Assembly (NCBI RefSeq): GCF_029024305.1
Contig: NZ_CP118974.1
Span: 1,488,001 to 1,552,000 of the forward strand
Reading direction: 5' to 3'
Length of the DNA stretch: 64,000 bases
Origin: Mammaliicoccus vitulinus
GTDB taxonomy: Bacteria > Bacillota > Bacilli > Staphylococcales > Staphylococcaceae
Positions within the stretch are counted from its first letter, which is position 1. The number at the start of each line of letters is the position of its first letter. The translations under genes were made by a program, and so were the position numbers. A model generated the notes under the pieces. It saw only the letters and a program-made list of their open reading frames with translations, had not been told where the DNA came from and did no database searches. Below are positions 11,461-20,423 of this stretch, one piece after another.

Positions 11461-11751
11461 TTACGATTTATGTTTTTCTGTTAAAGTCTCCATCGTTATA
11501 CCTTCTGGAACGTGATAAAACTTTACTTGAGAAATAATACTTGCACATTCTAATTCAACCATACGCTCATTTATTTGTTCTATTAAAATGAGACATGAAT
11601 TTAAGTCACCTTCAATAGTTGTTTCTAAAGGATGAACTTCATATTTCATACCTGATTGGTCTATGATATTGATCGCTTCATCTACTAATGGTATAACACC
11701 TGTTTCATTATGTTCCGGAATAATTTGAATGCTCATCAACGTATTTGTCAT
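11461..11751 (-). CDS. MTH1187/YkoF-type thiamine-binding protein
   Basis: A 96-residue cytoplasmic protein of the DUF77/MTH1187 family, which binds thiamine or its pyrimidine moiety. The pattern MSIQIIPEH near the start, then GMKYEVHPLETTIEGDLN, matches the ferredoxin-like fold of this family (YqgV in Bacillus). A second thiamine-linked gene, thiW, lies about 6.5 kb away, but no riboswitch was seen upstream of this one. It is flanked by a terminator upstream and an AT-rich gap downstream, so it is probably monocistronic. Confidence 0.75.
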   Translation of the reverse strand: MTNTLMSIQIIPEHNETGVIPLVDEAINIIDQSGMKYEVHPLETTIEGDLNSCLILIEQINERMVELECASIISQVKFYHVPEGITMETLTEKHKS

Positions 11752-11777
11752 TTTAAAAGCTCCTTTCTATTTAGAAA

Positions 11778-11813
11778 AAAAGCCCATAGATAATTCTATG
11801 AGCTTAAAGTGTG
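11778..11813 (-). terminator. Terminator after korB
   Basis: The minus strand reads AAGCTCATAGAATTATCTATGGGCTT followed by six T: a stem of about nine pairs ending the korAB transcript. Confidence 0.85.
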
Positions 11814-11825
11814 ACCATTATATAA

Positions 11826-12692
11826 TTATTTGAATTGAGAAACAAGTTCATCAAATTGATTTTGCTCAAGTTTTAATGATTTTTTTACAAGCGGTTCTTC
11901 ATCAAATTGCTCAATTTGTGATTCATATGAAGGCATTTCTTTATCTTGATAAATAATCCCTGTAATCATAGATTGTTTTTCGAGCACAGTTTGCATAGCT
12001 TGAGATTTATTTGAATGATCATAGTCTTCTATATCAGCAAGTTTTGTTAAATTTTCTTTAAACCAGTCATACGTATTAATTTTATTGTATGTGACACAAG
12101 GTGAGAATACGTTAACAAAAGAAAATCCTTTATGGTTAATGGCTTCTTCAATGATATGTGTAAGTTCTTTAATATCACTAGAGAAACTTTGTGCAACAAA
12201 AGTCGCACCTGATGAAATAGCTAATTCTAAAGGTGCTACATTTTGTTCAATGTTACCTTTTGGAGTTGATTTTGTAACAAATCCTTTTGCTGAACTTGGT
12301 GATGTTTGTCCTTTAGTTAAACCGTAAATTTGGTTATCCATTACAATATAAGTCATATCCATGTTTCTTCTTAATGCATGAATTGTGTGACCCATACCAA
12401 TCGCGAAGCCGTCACCATCTCCACCAGAAGCTATAACTGTTAAGTCTTTATTAGCCATCTTAACACCTTGGGCCAATGGTAAAGAACGACCATGTATAGA
12501 ATGGACACCGTATGAATTTACATATCCACTTAAACGGCCTGAACAACCGATACCTGTAATAATGGCAACTTCTTCTGGTTCAAGCCCCACGTTAGCAGCA
12601 GCTTTTTGAATCGCAGCTTGCACTGAAAAATCTCCACAACCTGGACACCAGTTTGGTTTAACATTATTTCTAAAATCTTTAAATGTTGCCAA
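11826..12692 (-). CDS. korB: 2-oxoacid:ferredoxin oxidoreductase, beta subunit
   Basis: The thiamine-pyrophosphate-binding subunit, 288 residues. It has the N-terminal NWCPGCGDFSV cysteine motif, the TPP/Mg motif GGDGDGFAIGMGH and the paired NQIYGLTKGQTSPSS loop. With KorA it oxidatively decarboxylates 2-oxoacids such as 2-oxoglutarate or pyruvate and passes electrons to ferredoxin. The gene follows korA with no gap, so the two are co-translated. The substrate preference cannot be set by eye. Confidence 0.93.
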   Translation of the reverse strand: MATFKDFRNNVKPNWCPGCGDFSVQAAIQKAAANVGLEPEEVAIITGIGCSGRLSGYVNSYGVHSIHGRSLPLAQGVKMANKDLTVIASGGDGDGFAIGMGHTIHALRRNMDMTYIVMDNQIYGLTKGQTSPSSAKGFVTKSTPKGNIEQNVAPLELAISSGATFVAQSFSSDIKELTHIIEEAINHKGFSFVNVFSPCVTYNKINTYDWFKENLTKLADIEDYDHSNKSQAMQTVLEKQSMITGIIYQDKEMPSYESQIEQFDEEPLVKKSLKLEQNQFDELVSQFK

Positions 12693-14450
12693 TTAAATCA
12701 GCTCCTTCATATTGCTTACTATTTCTAATGCTTTATCTTCAATTTCATGCGGTAAGAATGGTGTACCATCATATTTTGTTTGGTTTATAATCTTATTTTG
12801 ATGGTTAATGTTCATTTTTATGATATTAGATAGCTGTCCTTGATAATTATGCTCAGCTACTACTACTTTTTTAGCTTTATTGAACGCTTCTTGTACAACG
12901 TCTGAAGGGAACGGATGCAGTTGTCTAATTTGAATATGATTTACTTTAGCGCCTTGATGATCCAATCTAGTAATGGCTTCATCAATTGCTCCAGCAGTTG
13001 AAATAAAGCCTACATATAGAATATCCGCTTCATCATATTTTTCATTAGATTCAACTGGCTCATCAATTAACAATTGAGCCGTTTTACGCATACGTTTATC
13101 CATTTGTTGTTGTCTATTTTCAGCACTTTCAGAAGGTTTACCTTCCTCATTATGTTCAACACCTGTAACGTGATGAATACCACCTTTAGTTCCAGGTAAT
13201 ACACGAGGTGAAATACCTGAATCTGTTAAAGCATAACGTTTAAAGTAAGCTTTATCTTCTTGTGAGTCTAGGCCATCTTCTACGAGTGCACCACGACGAA
13301 TTTCAATTTTATCGTAATCTAGAGATTCAACCGTTTGTTTACCTAATGATAATTGTAAATCTGATAATAAAATTACTGGGCATTGATATTCTTCAGCTAA
13401 ATTAAATGCTTCAACTGTTAAGTAGAATGCATCACTTGCACTTGTTGGTGCTAATACAATTTTAGGAATATCCCCATGTGTACCATAAATCATCTGCATT
13501 AAGTCAGATTGTTCTTGTTTCGTTGGTAAACCTGTTGAAGGTCCGCCTCGTTGTGTATTCACAATAACAAGTGGTGTTTCAGTCATACCTGATAAACCAA
13601 TAGATTCCATCATCAATGATAAACCTGGTCCTGCTGATGATGTAAACGAACGTACACCAGCATAATTGGAACCAATTGCCATTGTACATGCTGCAATTTC
13701 ATCTTCAGTTTGAATAACAGCTCCACCTAGAGCTGGTAAATTGTCTATCATGTATTCCATAATTTCAGATGCTGGTGTAATTGGATATGCTGCCATAAAC
13801 CTAACACCTGCAGCAACTGCACCTAGTCCTATCGCATCGTTACCAATCATAAATAAGTGGCCTTCTGAGTCGATAGGTTCTAATGTATGTTTGCTTTGTA
13901 AGTCATTCATTTCAGCTTTCATTAAACGATAACCTTCATTTAAAGCTTGTATATTTAAATCAACAACGCTTTCACCTTTTTTGCCGAACAAGTCTTTAAT
14001 TAATGATTCAAATACTTTCGTATCTAAATCCATAACTGCGCATGTTGCACCTACAGCAACCATGTTTTTCATTAAAGCCGTTCCTAATTCTTTAGCCACG
14101 CCTGTAAATGGAAGACTTACTAATTGCGCTTTACTGTCTTCTGGATTTTGTGGCTTAGCTTTTTCATCAGCGATTATAATACTTCCTTCAAGCATTTCAC
14201 TATAATTCACTTCTATCGTTTCTTGATCAAAAGCAATTAATATATCTAAATCGTCACTTATAGCTCTAACTGGCTTTGACGATACTCTAATTTTATTGTT
14301 CGTATGGCCGCCTTTAATTCTACTTGAAAAATGACGGTATCCGTATAAATAATATCCTTGACGGTTCATAGCAGTTGCAAAAATTTCACCTGTCGATTCA
14401 ATTCCTTCACCTTGCTGTCCGCCAACTTTCCATGAAATTTGTGATTTCAT
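12693..14450 (-). CDS. korA: 2-oxoacid:ferredoxin oxidoreductase, fused gamma/alpha subunit
   Basis: A 585-residue fusion of the gamma (electron-transfer) domain at residues 1-190 and the alpha (pyrimidine-binding) domain after about residue 200. Visible family motifs are VGGQQGEGIESTGEIF at the start, and PITPASEIMEYM, EDEIAACTMAIGSNYAG and TSSAGPGLSLMMESIG in the alpha part. It partners korB immediately downstream. An ymdB terminator separates it from the upstream gene, so it has its own promoter in the 14451-14490 gap or reads through. Confidence 0.93.
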   Translation of the reverse strand: MKSQISWKVGGQQGEGIESTGEIFATAMNRQGYYLYGYRHFSSRIKGGHTNNKIRVSSKPVRAISDDLDILIAFDQETIEVNYSEMLEGSIIIADEKAKPQNPEDSKAQLVSLPFTGVAKELGTALMKNMVAVGATCAVMDLDTKVFESLIKDLFGKKGESVVDLNIQALNEGYRLMKAEMNDLQSKHTLEPIDSEGHLFMIGNDAIGLGAVAAGVRFMAAYPITPASEIMEYMIDNLPALGGAVIQTEDEIAACTMAIGSNYAGVRSFTSSAGPGLSLMMESIGLSGMTETPLVIVNTQRGGPSTGLPTKQEQSDLMQMIYGTHGDIPKIVLAPTSASDAFYLTVEAFNLAEEYQCPVILLSDLQLSLGKQTVESLDYDKIEIRRGALVEDGLDSQEDKAYFKRYALTDSGISPRVLPGTKGGIHHVTGVEHNEEGKPSESAENRQQQMDKRMRKTAQLLIDEPVESNEKYDEADILYVGFISTAGAIDEAITRLDHQGAKVNHIQIRQLHPFPSDVVQEAFNKAKKVVVAEHNYQGQLSNIIKMNINHQNKIINQTKYDGTPFLPHEIEDKALEIVSNMKELI

Positions 14451-14491
14451 CTTATGGCCTCCCCATGTAATATCTCAATTAATATCATAAC

Positions 14492-14530
14492 AAAAAAACC
14501 CTTTTAATCCTATGAATGTAAAGGGTTTTC
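14492..14530 (-). terminator. Terminator after ymdB
   Basis: The minus strand reads AAAACCCTTTACATTC...AAAAGGGTTTTTTT: a strong stem plus a T tract just downstream of the ymdB stop. Confidence 0.85.
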
Positions 14531-14555
14531 GTAAAAATCAGTCTAATGGACGATA

Positions 14556-15356
14556 CTATTCAAATGGATGATCATCATTAATTAAAATTCTTTGAATCTT
14601 TTTAGCTTTACCTTCTCCATTAAGGTCGATAATAACACCTGAGAGTACTTTTCTACCTTCATCTGGTAAATTATGACGTTGTGGCAAACTTGTTATAAAT
14701 CGTTCTATAACTTCATCCTTTTTAATACCTAGAATACCATCATAGTATCCTGTCATGCCTACGTCCGTGATATATGCTGTACCTCCATTTAACACACGCT
14801 CATCTGAAGTTTGAATATGTGTATGCGTGCCAACCATAGCACTCACTCTACCATTCAAATACCATCCCATTGCATTCTTTTCTGAAGTTGTTTCAGCGTG
14901 AAAGTCTACAAATATATATGGTGTTACTTTTGATGCTTGTTCGATTAATTCGTCTGCCTTTTTAAATGGACAGTCTATTGCAGGCATGAAAGAACGCCCT
15001 TGTAAATTGATAATCGCAATATCTTTATCGTTAACTTTAATAATTCTCATGCCTACTCCAGGCGCTTCTTCAGGAAAATTAGCTGGTCGTACCATTCTAT
15101 TAGCTTGACCGATAAAATCATAAATTTCTCTTTGACCATATGTATGGTTTCCCATTGTCAAAAAGTCAGCACCCATACGTAATATTTCTTTATATAATTT
15201 CTCAGTTAATCCTTTACCGTGAGCTGCATTTTCCGCATTCACAATAGTTAAAGTCGGTTTATAACTTGCTTTAATTTTTGGTAAATATGTTTCTAACTGT
15301 TCTCTTCCTAATTTTCCAACAATATCACCTATAAATAAAATTCTCAATATTGACAT
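14556..15356 (-). CDS. ymdB: YmdB metallophosphoesterase (2',3'-cyclic nucleotide phosphodiesterase)
   Basis: A 266-residue YmdB-family calcineurin-like phosphoesterase. Metal-binding motifs are in order: FIGDIVGKLGR, NAENAAHGKGL, MGNHTYGQ, FVDFHAETTSEK and GTHTHIQTSDE. In Bacillus it hydrolyses 2',3'-cAMP and influences biofilm and motility decisions. In relatives it follows rny directly. Here about 27 kb of accessory DNA intervenes, marking the far edge of an insertion hotspot. Confidence 0.95.
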   Translation of the reverse strand: MSILRILFIGDIVGKLGREQLETYLPKIKASYKPTLTIVNAENAAHGKGLTEKLYKEILRMGADFLTMGNHTYGQREIYDFIGQANRMVRPANFPEEAPGVGMRIIKVNDKDIAIINLQGRSFMPAIDCPFKKADELIEQASKVTPYIFVDFHAETTSEKNAMGWYLNGRVSAMVGTHTHIQTSDERVLNGGTAYITDVGMTGYYDGILGIKKDEVIERFITSLPQRHNLPDEGRKVLSGVIIDLNGEGKAKKIQRILINDDHPFE

Positions 15357-15508
15357 CCTCTCTATACACTCTATATTCTAATTCAAAATAAAAATTTTTA
15401 AAAGAGATGATTATTATTTTTTTATTGGGGTATTAATAAAAATGAGCATTATATAGACAGTTTTGTTTAATTAACGTTACAAAAAATTATAGGAGTGTTT
15501 ATTTAAAC

Positions 15509-15727
15509 ATGGGAATTGAAATTGAACCCGAAAAATTTGCAGAATTAGTGGTTAAAGCAAATCCGTCCGTACATGAAAATGCAGAAGATATCGCGAAAGA
15601 CAGCTTGGAGCTATACGTAACAGCATTTAAACTTGCTGAAAAATATGGCAATTGTGCTATTAACTCACAAGAAACATCCAACATCTTAAAAGAAGCTTTA
15701 GAATTAGAATTGAACTTAACAAGTTAA
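15509..15727 (+). CDS. Small conserved-looking acidic protein of unknown function
   Basis: A 72-residue acidic helical protein read opposite to its neighbours. The start at 15509 follows AGGAG at 15491-15495. It has a clear coding bias, no signal peptide and no membrane helix. A 48-base palindromic terminator closes it. I do not recognise the family. The divergent promoter region with ymdB (15357-15490) is AT-rich. Confidence 0.65.
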   Translation: MGIEIEPEKFAELVVKANPSVHENAEDIAKDSLELYVTAFKLAEKYGNCAINSQETSNILKEALELELNLTS

Positions 15728-15744
15728 TTAATTATAAAACATTA

Positions 15745-15792
15745 ATCCAAAACAACATCTCTACAAAATTTTGTAGAGATGTTGTTTTGGAT
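15745..15792. terminator. Bidirectional terminator, 48-base perfect palindrome
   Basis: ATCCAAAACAACATCTCTAC pairs perfectly with its inverted copy around an AAAATTTT centre. It serves the converging 72-residue gene and the teichoic-acid polymerase gene, overlapping the latter's stop codon. Confidence 0.9.
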
Positions 15793-18098
15793 TATTTCAT
15801 GATAAAGTTCACGATATTTTCTGTTGTGCCAATCTTGTCTGCTTCTAATAACCTTGTCGTAATATTTTGATAATCAAGTGCTTTCTTTTCTAGTAATTGC
15901 CTTGCTAAAATTCTTTCATCATTACTTGCGATTTCAATGTTCACAAGTTCAAATATATCAAAATAAAAGCCGATTTGTTGTGAATAATCTTCCGTATCTT
16001 CTTGTAATAAAAATATCGGTTTATTCAAATGTGCAAAATCAAAAATTGTTGAAGAATAATCTGTAATCATAGCTTCTGAAATCAAATATAATTCTTGTAT
16101 ATCCACAAGTTCATTGTAAAAGCAGTGAACACGGTCACTTAACTCACTATAGGTCATTCTTAAATGTGATTCATTAGGATGCAATTTCACGATAATTTCA
16201 TATTCTTCTGGCAACTGTTCAAGTAAAATAATCAAATTAATTTTCGATAAAATTTCTCTATTCCCTTTTCGCCATGTTGGACAGAATAGAATAAATTTCT
16301 TATTTTTACTTTTAGTAAAGAAGTATTTAGAACGAATGTGCTCACTTTCTTCTTCACTACTTTGTAATAAATATTCATTTCTAGGCGCACCAAGTTGTAG
16401 TATCTTTAAATTTTCTTCATCCTTAATACCAAATGATGATTCTAGTAACATTGTGTTTATTGCTGAAGAAGTTAGTAAATAATCCCAATTTTTCATTCTT
16501 GGTTTAAAAGCTTGAACTTGTTCATTTCTTTCAACTTCATCTTCTAAATCATTCAACATTCTCTTCAGTGGGAAACCGTGCCATGTTTGTACAAATATTT
16601 GGTCTTTATGTTTAAACACTTTATCTAAAGTATTACCATTTACGATTACATATTTACACGCTCTAAATGTTTGATTATAAATTTCACTGCCAAACCTTAC
16701 AGGAATGAGCTTATAGTTTCTAATTTCCATATCCACTAAAGCATTTCGAGAACTCACGTACACTTCTTTTTCAGGAAAATGTTCCTTAATATAAATAGCT
16801 AAATACTTTGGATCTCCACTGAAATTGTTGCCATGAAATGATTCAATAAACACTTTTTGATCTGAAGGTGTTATTTGATCATATAATTGTTTCAGTTTAT
16901 TCGTTTTCCTTTTTTCATATTTCTTTTTAGCAAATTTAAACACTTTTTCATTATTCAAAAATGCTCTTAACACAGGCTTCGTTTTATACTGCTCATACAA
17001 ATCTCTACCATGTTCAAGTTTAGTTCTTTTATTTGTATTTGTTTTATTAACAATTTGATCAGCTGACCCTTTTTTAATACCATCCATACATGCATTTGCG
17101 GATTCAATGAAGTCAGATGCATAGTCTCTATCTATAAAAGTAGCTTTCATTAATGCTACATCTTCAGCTCTTTGCTCTTTTGTATACTTATCATCAATAA
17201 AAGTAATCAGACGTTCACAATCAGCTTGAATATCTTTTTCTAAAAAATCAACTGCATGATAATCTTGATAAATCTTTTTAAGAACACCATCTTCACCAGC
17301 GAATATAAACGCTTTATTTCCTTCAGCAATTGATTCTAATATAGAATAGCCTAATGTTTCATATGGTGAAGAAGAAACATAAACATAGTTTTTCGGTTCT
17401 CTTTCATTTATATGTACATGCTCTTCCAAATGATAATAATCAATTAAATTTTTATACAATATTTCAGACGGACCATACCCCTTTATATAGAGTTGAATAT
17501 CATCATGACCATTCATATTCACAATTTGATTCATCAACTTTATAACATATGATATATCTTTAATATTGTCTTCAAAACGCGCTTTAATTAATAAATTCCT
17601 TTTTGTTACACTAGGTTCACTATTCACATGAATATGCGCTGCATCAACATATTGATTAAAGACATTTGTGACTTCAAAACGTTTCATAAAATCATTTTTA
17701 ACATCCGTTGTACTTACTCTATAGGCATCTATAGCATCAAACGCTAAATCTTGTCCATCATATATGTAAGCTAACGGCGCGTGAATCTCGCCAACAATCT
17801 TAATTCGATGATCTATTGATTTAATTTCTCTCGCTATATACAAGAAAGTTTCTCTCGTCAAGATCACTAAATCAGTATCACCAAAACATTTAGCATCTTC
17901 AAATGGTTCAAAATTCAACTTCTTATCAAATAACTGTTCATTAATCATCGTATTAAACTTCGCAGTTTTATCAAACGATTTAAAATTATAATACGTCACC
18001 TCATGATTCGACTTAATAAACGATTTAATTAAATTAATATTGCTTCTTGATGTTCCACCTTTAGCAAAAAGATTGAACCCTAAAATTTTAACCTTCAT
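15792..18098 (-). CDS. Two-domain glycosyltransferase / CDP-glycerol glycerophosphotransferase (TagF-like)
   Basis: A 768-residue protein with two catalytic modules. Residues 1-370 resemble a GT4-type glycosyltransferase (NLFAKGGTSRSNINLI at the start, later SSSPYETLGYSILESIAEG with the donor-binding Glu). Residues about 400-768 match the CDP-glycerol:poly(glycerophosphate) glycerophosphotransferase family: VQTWHGFPLKRM, FCPTWRKGN, IVKLHPNES and the SEAMITDYSSTIFDFAH motif. It probably builds or decorates wall teichoic acid or a related glycerol-phosphate polymer at the inner membrane face. It stands alone, not in a tag/tar cluster, and lies next to an integration hotspot, which suggests a variable surface polymer. 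Confidence 0.85.
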   Translation of the reverse strand: MKVKILGFNLFAKGGTSRSNINLIKSFIKSNHEVTYYNFKSFDKTAKFNTMINEQLFDKKLNFEPFEDAKCFGDTDLVILTRETFLYIAREIKSIDHRIKIVGEIHAPLAYIYDGQDLAFDAIDAYRVSTTDVKNDFMKRFEVTNVFNQYVDAAHIHVNSEPSVTKRNLLIKARFEDNIKDISYVIKLMNQIVNMNGHDDIQLYIKGYGPSEILYKNLIDYYHLEEHVHINEREPKNYVYVSSSPYETLGYSILESIAEGNKAFIFAGEDGVLKKIYQDYHAVDFLEKDIQADCERLITFIDDKYTKEQRAEDVALMKATFIDRDYASDFIESANACMDGIKKGSADQIVNKTNTNKRTKLEHGRDLYEQYKTKPVLRAFLNNEKVFKFAKKKYEKRKTNKLKQLYDQITPSDQKVFIESFHGNNFSGDPKYLAIYIKEHFPEKEVYVSSRNALVDMEIRNYKLIPVRFGSEIYNQTFRACKYVIVNGNTLDKVFKHKDQIFVQTWHGFPLKRMLNDLEDEVERNEQVQAFKPRMKNWDYLLTSSAINTMLLESSFGIKDEENLKILQLGAPRNEYLLQSSEEESEHIRSKYFFTKSKNKKFILFCPTWRKGNREILSKINLIILLEQLPEEYEIIVKLHPNESHLRMTYSELSDRVHCFYNELVDIQELYLISEAMITDYSSTIFDFAHLNKPIFLLQEDTEDYSQQIGFYFDIFELVNIEIASNDERILARQLLEKKALDYQNITTRLLEADKIGTTENIVNFIMK

Positions 18099-18236
18099 TC
18101 AATCTAACCCCTTTGTTTTCGATTGTAATTGGCAATTTAAATTATCCTTTATATTAACATTAATCAAATATTTTATCCATAAATAACAAATTTTTGAAAA
18201 AGAATTGTTTTTAAAATATATTTTATTTAAAACAGT

Positions 18237-18269
18237 AAAAAAGATAACCTGATTTAGATTATCTTTTTT
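18237..18269 (-). terminator. Terminator after the NAD(P)-binding protein gene
   Basis: The minus strand reads AAAAGATAATCTAAATCAGGTTATCTTTTTT: an eight-pair stem with a T tract. Confidence 0.8.
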
Positions 18270-18314
18270 ATATGCTCAATATTAAATTCATTTACTTTAA
18301 TAAACATTTATCGT

Positions 18315-18818
18315 TTACTCACTTACCAACACATCTTCCCCTAATTGTATAGCCTGTATGACACCATCTGATATTTCATCATGAGTCAGCCATCTTTTAC
18401 CACCTTGATGATCCAATCGAAAACCTAATTGCACAATCAGAACTTTAAAACCTTTATTCTGTAACCACTTTATAAACGCTGAGTCATCATGCCTATTTGA
18501 ACCAACAATATGTATATAAACAGGTGTACAGTTGTCATCAATCGTCATTTCACTTTCAATAAAGCTTTGATGATTAATGTAGCCATTACTATGTACCCAG
18601 TTCACCATAATTTTTACATCTTTAATATATTCATAATCGATTTTATTATCAGTTTCATAATCATATTCAACAAACTTCACGTTATGAAAGTTAAGCAATT
18701 CAGAAGAATATCTATCCTTATTCCTTGAAAGCAACCAAATATCATCATCAAAATTATCCTTAATCCATTCCGTAGCCCTTGCTAACATTCCAGATCCACC
18801 AACAATTACAATGCTCAT
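18315..18818 (-). CDS. Short NAD(P)-binding Rossmann protein
   Basis: A 167-residue protein beginning MSIVIVGGSGMLARATEW, a clear dinucleotide-binding Gly-rich loop. The catalytic Tyr-x3-Lys of classical short-chain dehydrogenases is not evident. The rest (WVHSNGYINHQS, VHIVGSNRHDDS) resembles small NAD-dependent epimerase-like proteins found in Bacillales. Substrate unknown. It is closed by its own terminator. Confidence 0.7.
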   Translation of the reverse strand: MSIVIVGGSGMLARATEWIKDNFDDDIWLLSRNKDRYSSELLNFHNVKFVEYDYETDNKIDYEYIKDVKIMVNWVHSNGYINHQSFIESEMTIDDNCTPVYIHIVGSNRHDDSAFIKWLQNKGFKVLIVQLGFRLDHQGGKRWLTHDEISDGVIQAIQLGEDVLVSE

Positions 18819-18844
18819 ATTTAAATTCCACCTACTCTACATCA

Positions 18845-19006
18845 TTATTCTTTCACAGGTATTAAATCAATTAATATATTCACTATATAACTTAGGAACC
18901 CTATTATAATAGCTACCATCAAATCTTGAACGATAAAATAATAAACGAGCATTCCAATTAGATTACTTACAAATAGATTCATAATTATAGATTTTAAAGT
19001 CAACAT
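18845..19006 (-). CDS. Small membrane protein, 53 residues
   Basis: On the minus strand an ATG at 19006 follows GAAGGAG by 11 bases and opens 53 codons ending at TAA 18845. The peptide MLTLKSIIMNLFVSNLIGML... has two hydrophobic segments (residues about 8-27 and 31-48) around a short turn, ending LIPVKE. It has the look of a two-helix membrane peptide. No family recognised. Confidence 0.55.
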   Translation of the reverse strand: MLTLKSIIMNLFVSNLIGMLVYYFIVQDLMVAIIIGFLSYIVNILIDLIPVKE

Positions 19007-19156
19007 TTATCATTGCTCCTTCTATATCAATATACCATTTAATCTTTAACAATTTGTTGTTTCAATATTAATATCTATTAAATATTCGCATAACATTATT
19101 GTCACATCACTATTTTTCACTTTATTTTATGTTACGCTTTCTTCGAGGTGATTAAA

Positions 19157-19492
19157 ATGAATGAAAATTTAACGCAATCCGAAAAGATATTATCAAGTCT
19201 ATGTTATTTCAGTGTCTTTTTCGCACCATTTTTACTTCCGATAATTGTATGGATAGTTGCAGATAAACCTGTTTCAACACACGCGAAAAGCTCTCTTTTA
19301 TATCATGTTTATCCTTATATATTAGGCGTGCTAAGTGTTTTACTGTTAGCTTATGCAAATGGTAGTTTTGAAAGTCATTTAAATAATGGATTAATGATCA
19401 CATTAAATATCATTGCGATATTTATAGCACTACTTGCTTTTTATTACGTTATTTATAATTTGTACGCAGGTATTAAAGTATTGCTTAAATAA
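19157..19492 (+). CDS. DUF4870-like small membrane protein
   Basis: A 111-residue protein with three or four hydrophobic helices. The motif CYFSVFFAPFLLPIIVWIV near residue 20, followed by a polar ...STHAKSSLLYH segment, is the DUF4870/YwzB pattern. The ATG at 19157 sits seven bases after GAGGTG, so it is preferred over the GTG at 19148. A terminator follows at 19511. Confidence 0.75.
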   Translation: MNENLTQSEKILSSLCYFSVFFAPFLLPIIVWIVADKPVSTHAKSSLLYHVYPYILGVLSVLLLAYANGSFESHLNNGLMITLNIIAIFIALLAFYYVIYNLYAGIKVLLK

Positions 19493-19510
19493 CAATTAAA
19501 CATTGTTTTT

Positions 19511-19538
19511 AAACGCCTTCTATGAGGCGTTTTTTTTA
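19511..19538 (+). terminator. Terminator after the DUF4870-like gene
   Basis: AACGCCTTCTATGAGGCGTT followed by eight T. Confidence 0.9.
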
Positions 19539-19567
19539 TTTATCGTTTTATATTTTCAACTTAACAC

Positions 19568-19597
19568 TTTACAAAAGCGAACACTTGTTCGTATAAT
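19568..19597 (+). promoter_or_regulatory. SOS (LexA)-controlled promoter of the yolD operon
   Basis: A -35 TTTACA (19568-19573) and a -10 TATAAT (19592-19597) are 18 bases apart. The spacer holds CGAACACTTGTTCG (19578-19591), a perfect Gram-positive LexA box (CGAAC-N4-GTTCG). The operon should be repressed by LexA and induced by DNA damage. Confidence 0.92.
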
Positions 19598-19625
19598 AAA
19601 GATAATAATTCTACGAGAGGTGTTA

Positions 19626-19955
19626 ATGATGAATAAATATATTAACTTGATGATTAATAAATTCGAATCTTATATTTACATGTTAGATACTGTAGAGCCA
19701 ACTAATGACACCGCAAAATTCCTTAACGATAAAGTTATTTACAAAGAGATACACAAAGTTAAAAGCTATCTTAAATCTTTTGATGATCGGACAGAAAAAT
19801 TCATTTTATATACAGATTACTTAGACTTGTTGTCTATCATATATAATGACGTACACACATCAACTACAAAAAGAAATACGATGATTGTGGCATTAAACAA
19901 CGCCATTCACGACTTAAATAAAATGAATCAGGAGCTTGCATATGAAAGTCGTTAA
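19626..19955 (+). CDS. SOS-operon protein of unknown function, upstream of yolD
   Basis: A 109-residue mostly helical, charged protein (MMNKYINLMINKFESYIYML...). ATG at 19626 or 19629 follows GAGAGGTG. It overlaps the yolD start by 14 bases, indicating translational coupling. Its position in a LexA-controlled operon with yolD suggests a DNA-damage role, but no domain is recognised. Remnants of similar promoters without the gene occur at about 33.04 and 42.16 kb. Confidence 0.75.
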   Translation: MMNKYINLMINKFESYIYMLDTVEPTNDTAKFLNDKVIYKEIHKVKSYLKSFDDRTEKFILYTDYLDLLSIIYNDVHTSTTKRNTMIVALNNAIHDLNKMNQELAYESR

Positions 19956-20352
19956 CCCTACTATGCCCGAACCATATAAGTATGAAACGGATTATCGTAA
20001 GATTCCTAAGGAGTATTTGAATACTAATATCCCACAAGGTCGTAAGATGATTAAATGGCAACCGTTCGCAACTATGCCACAACAGTATGAAACGATTAGA
20101 CAGTATAAAGAAAACCAAAACAAAGTTGATAAACCTATATTCGATGAATTAGCGTTACGTGATTTAAACGATGTGTTAGCACAAAAATTATTTTATGATC
20201 CACAAGCACTTATTAAATATTGGGAAAATGGTTATTACAAAACGATTGAGTGTGAGATTAATAAGTTCGATAGTGAGCGTAATAAGTTAGAATTGATTAA
20301 AGATGGCGAGAACGTGAGATTGAATATGGATTGTATTGTGGATATAGAGTAA
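19942..20352 (+). CDS. YolD-like family protein
   Basis: A 136-residue YolD-family protein with the diagnostic RKMIKWQPFATMPQQYETI block near residue 30. YolD proteins usually sit beside UmuC-like translesion polymerases and are thought to act as UmuD analogues; here no umuC is adjacent. AGGAG at 19930-19934 supports the ATG at 19942. The last 27 bases (20326-20352, encoding MDCIVDIE and stop) recur four more times in the island without the rest of the gene. Confidence 0.85.
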   Translation: MKVVNPTMPEPYKYETDYRKIPKEYLNTNIPQGRKMIKWQPFATMPQQYETIRQYKENQNKVDKPIFDELALRDLNDVLAQKLFYDPQALIKYWENGYYKTIECEINKFDSERNKLELIKDGENVRLNMDCIVDIE

Positions 20353-20423
20353 AATTCACTCTGTCTATTATGTTTGAGTTATTTTATAATATTAAGGTAA
20401 GAAAAAAAGAAAAGGAGAATCAA

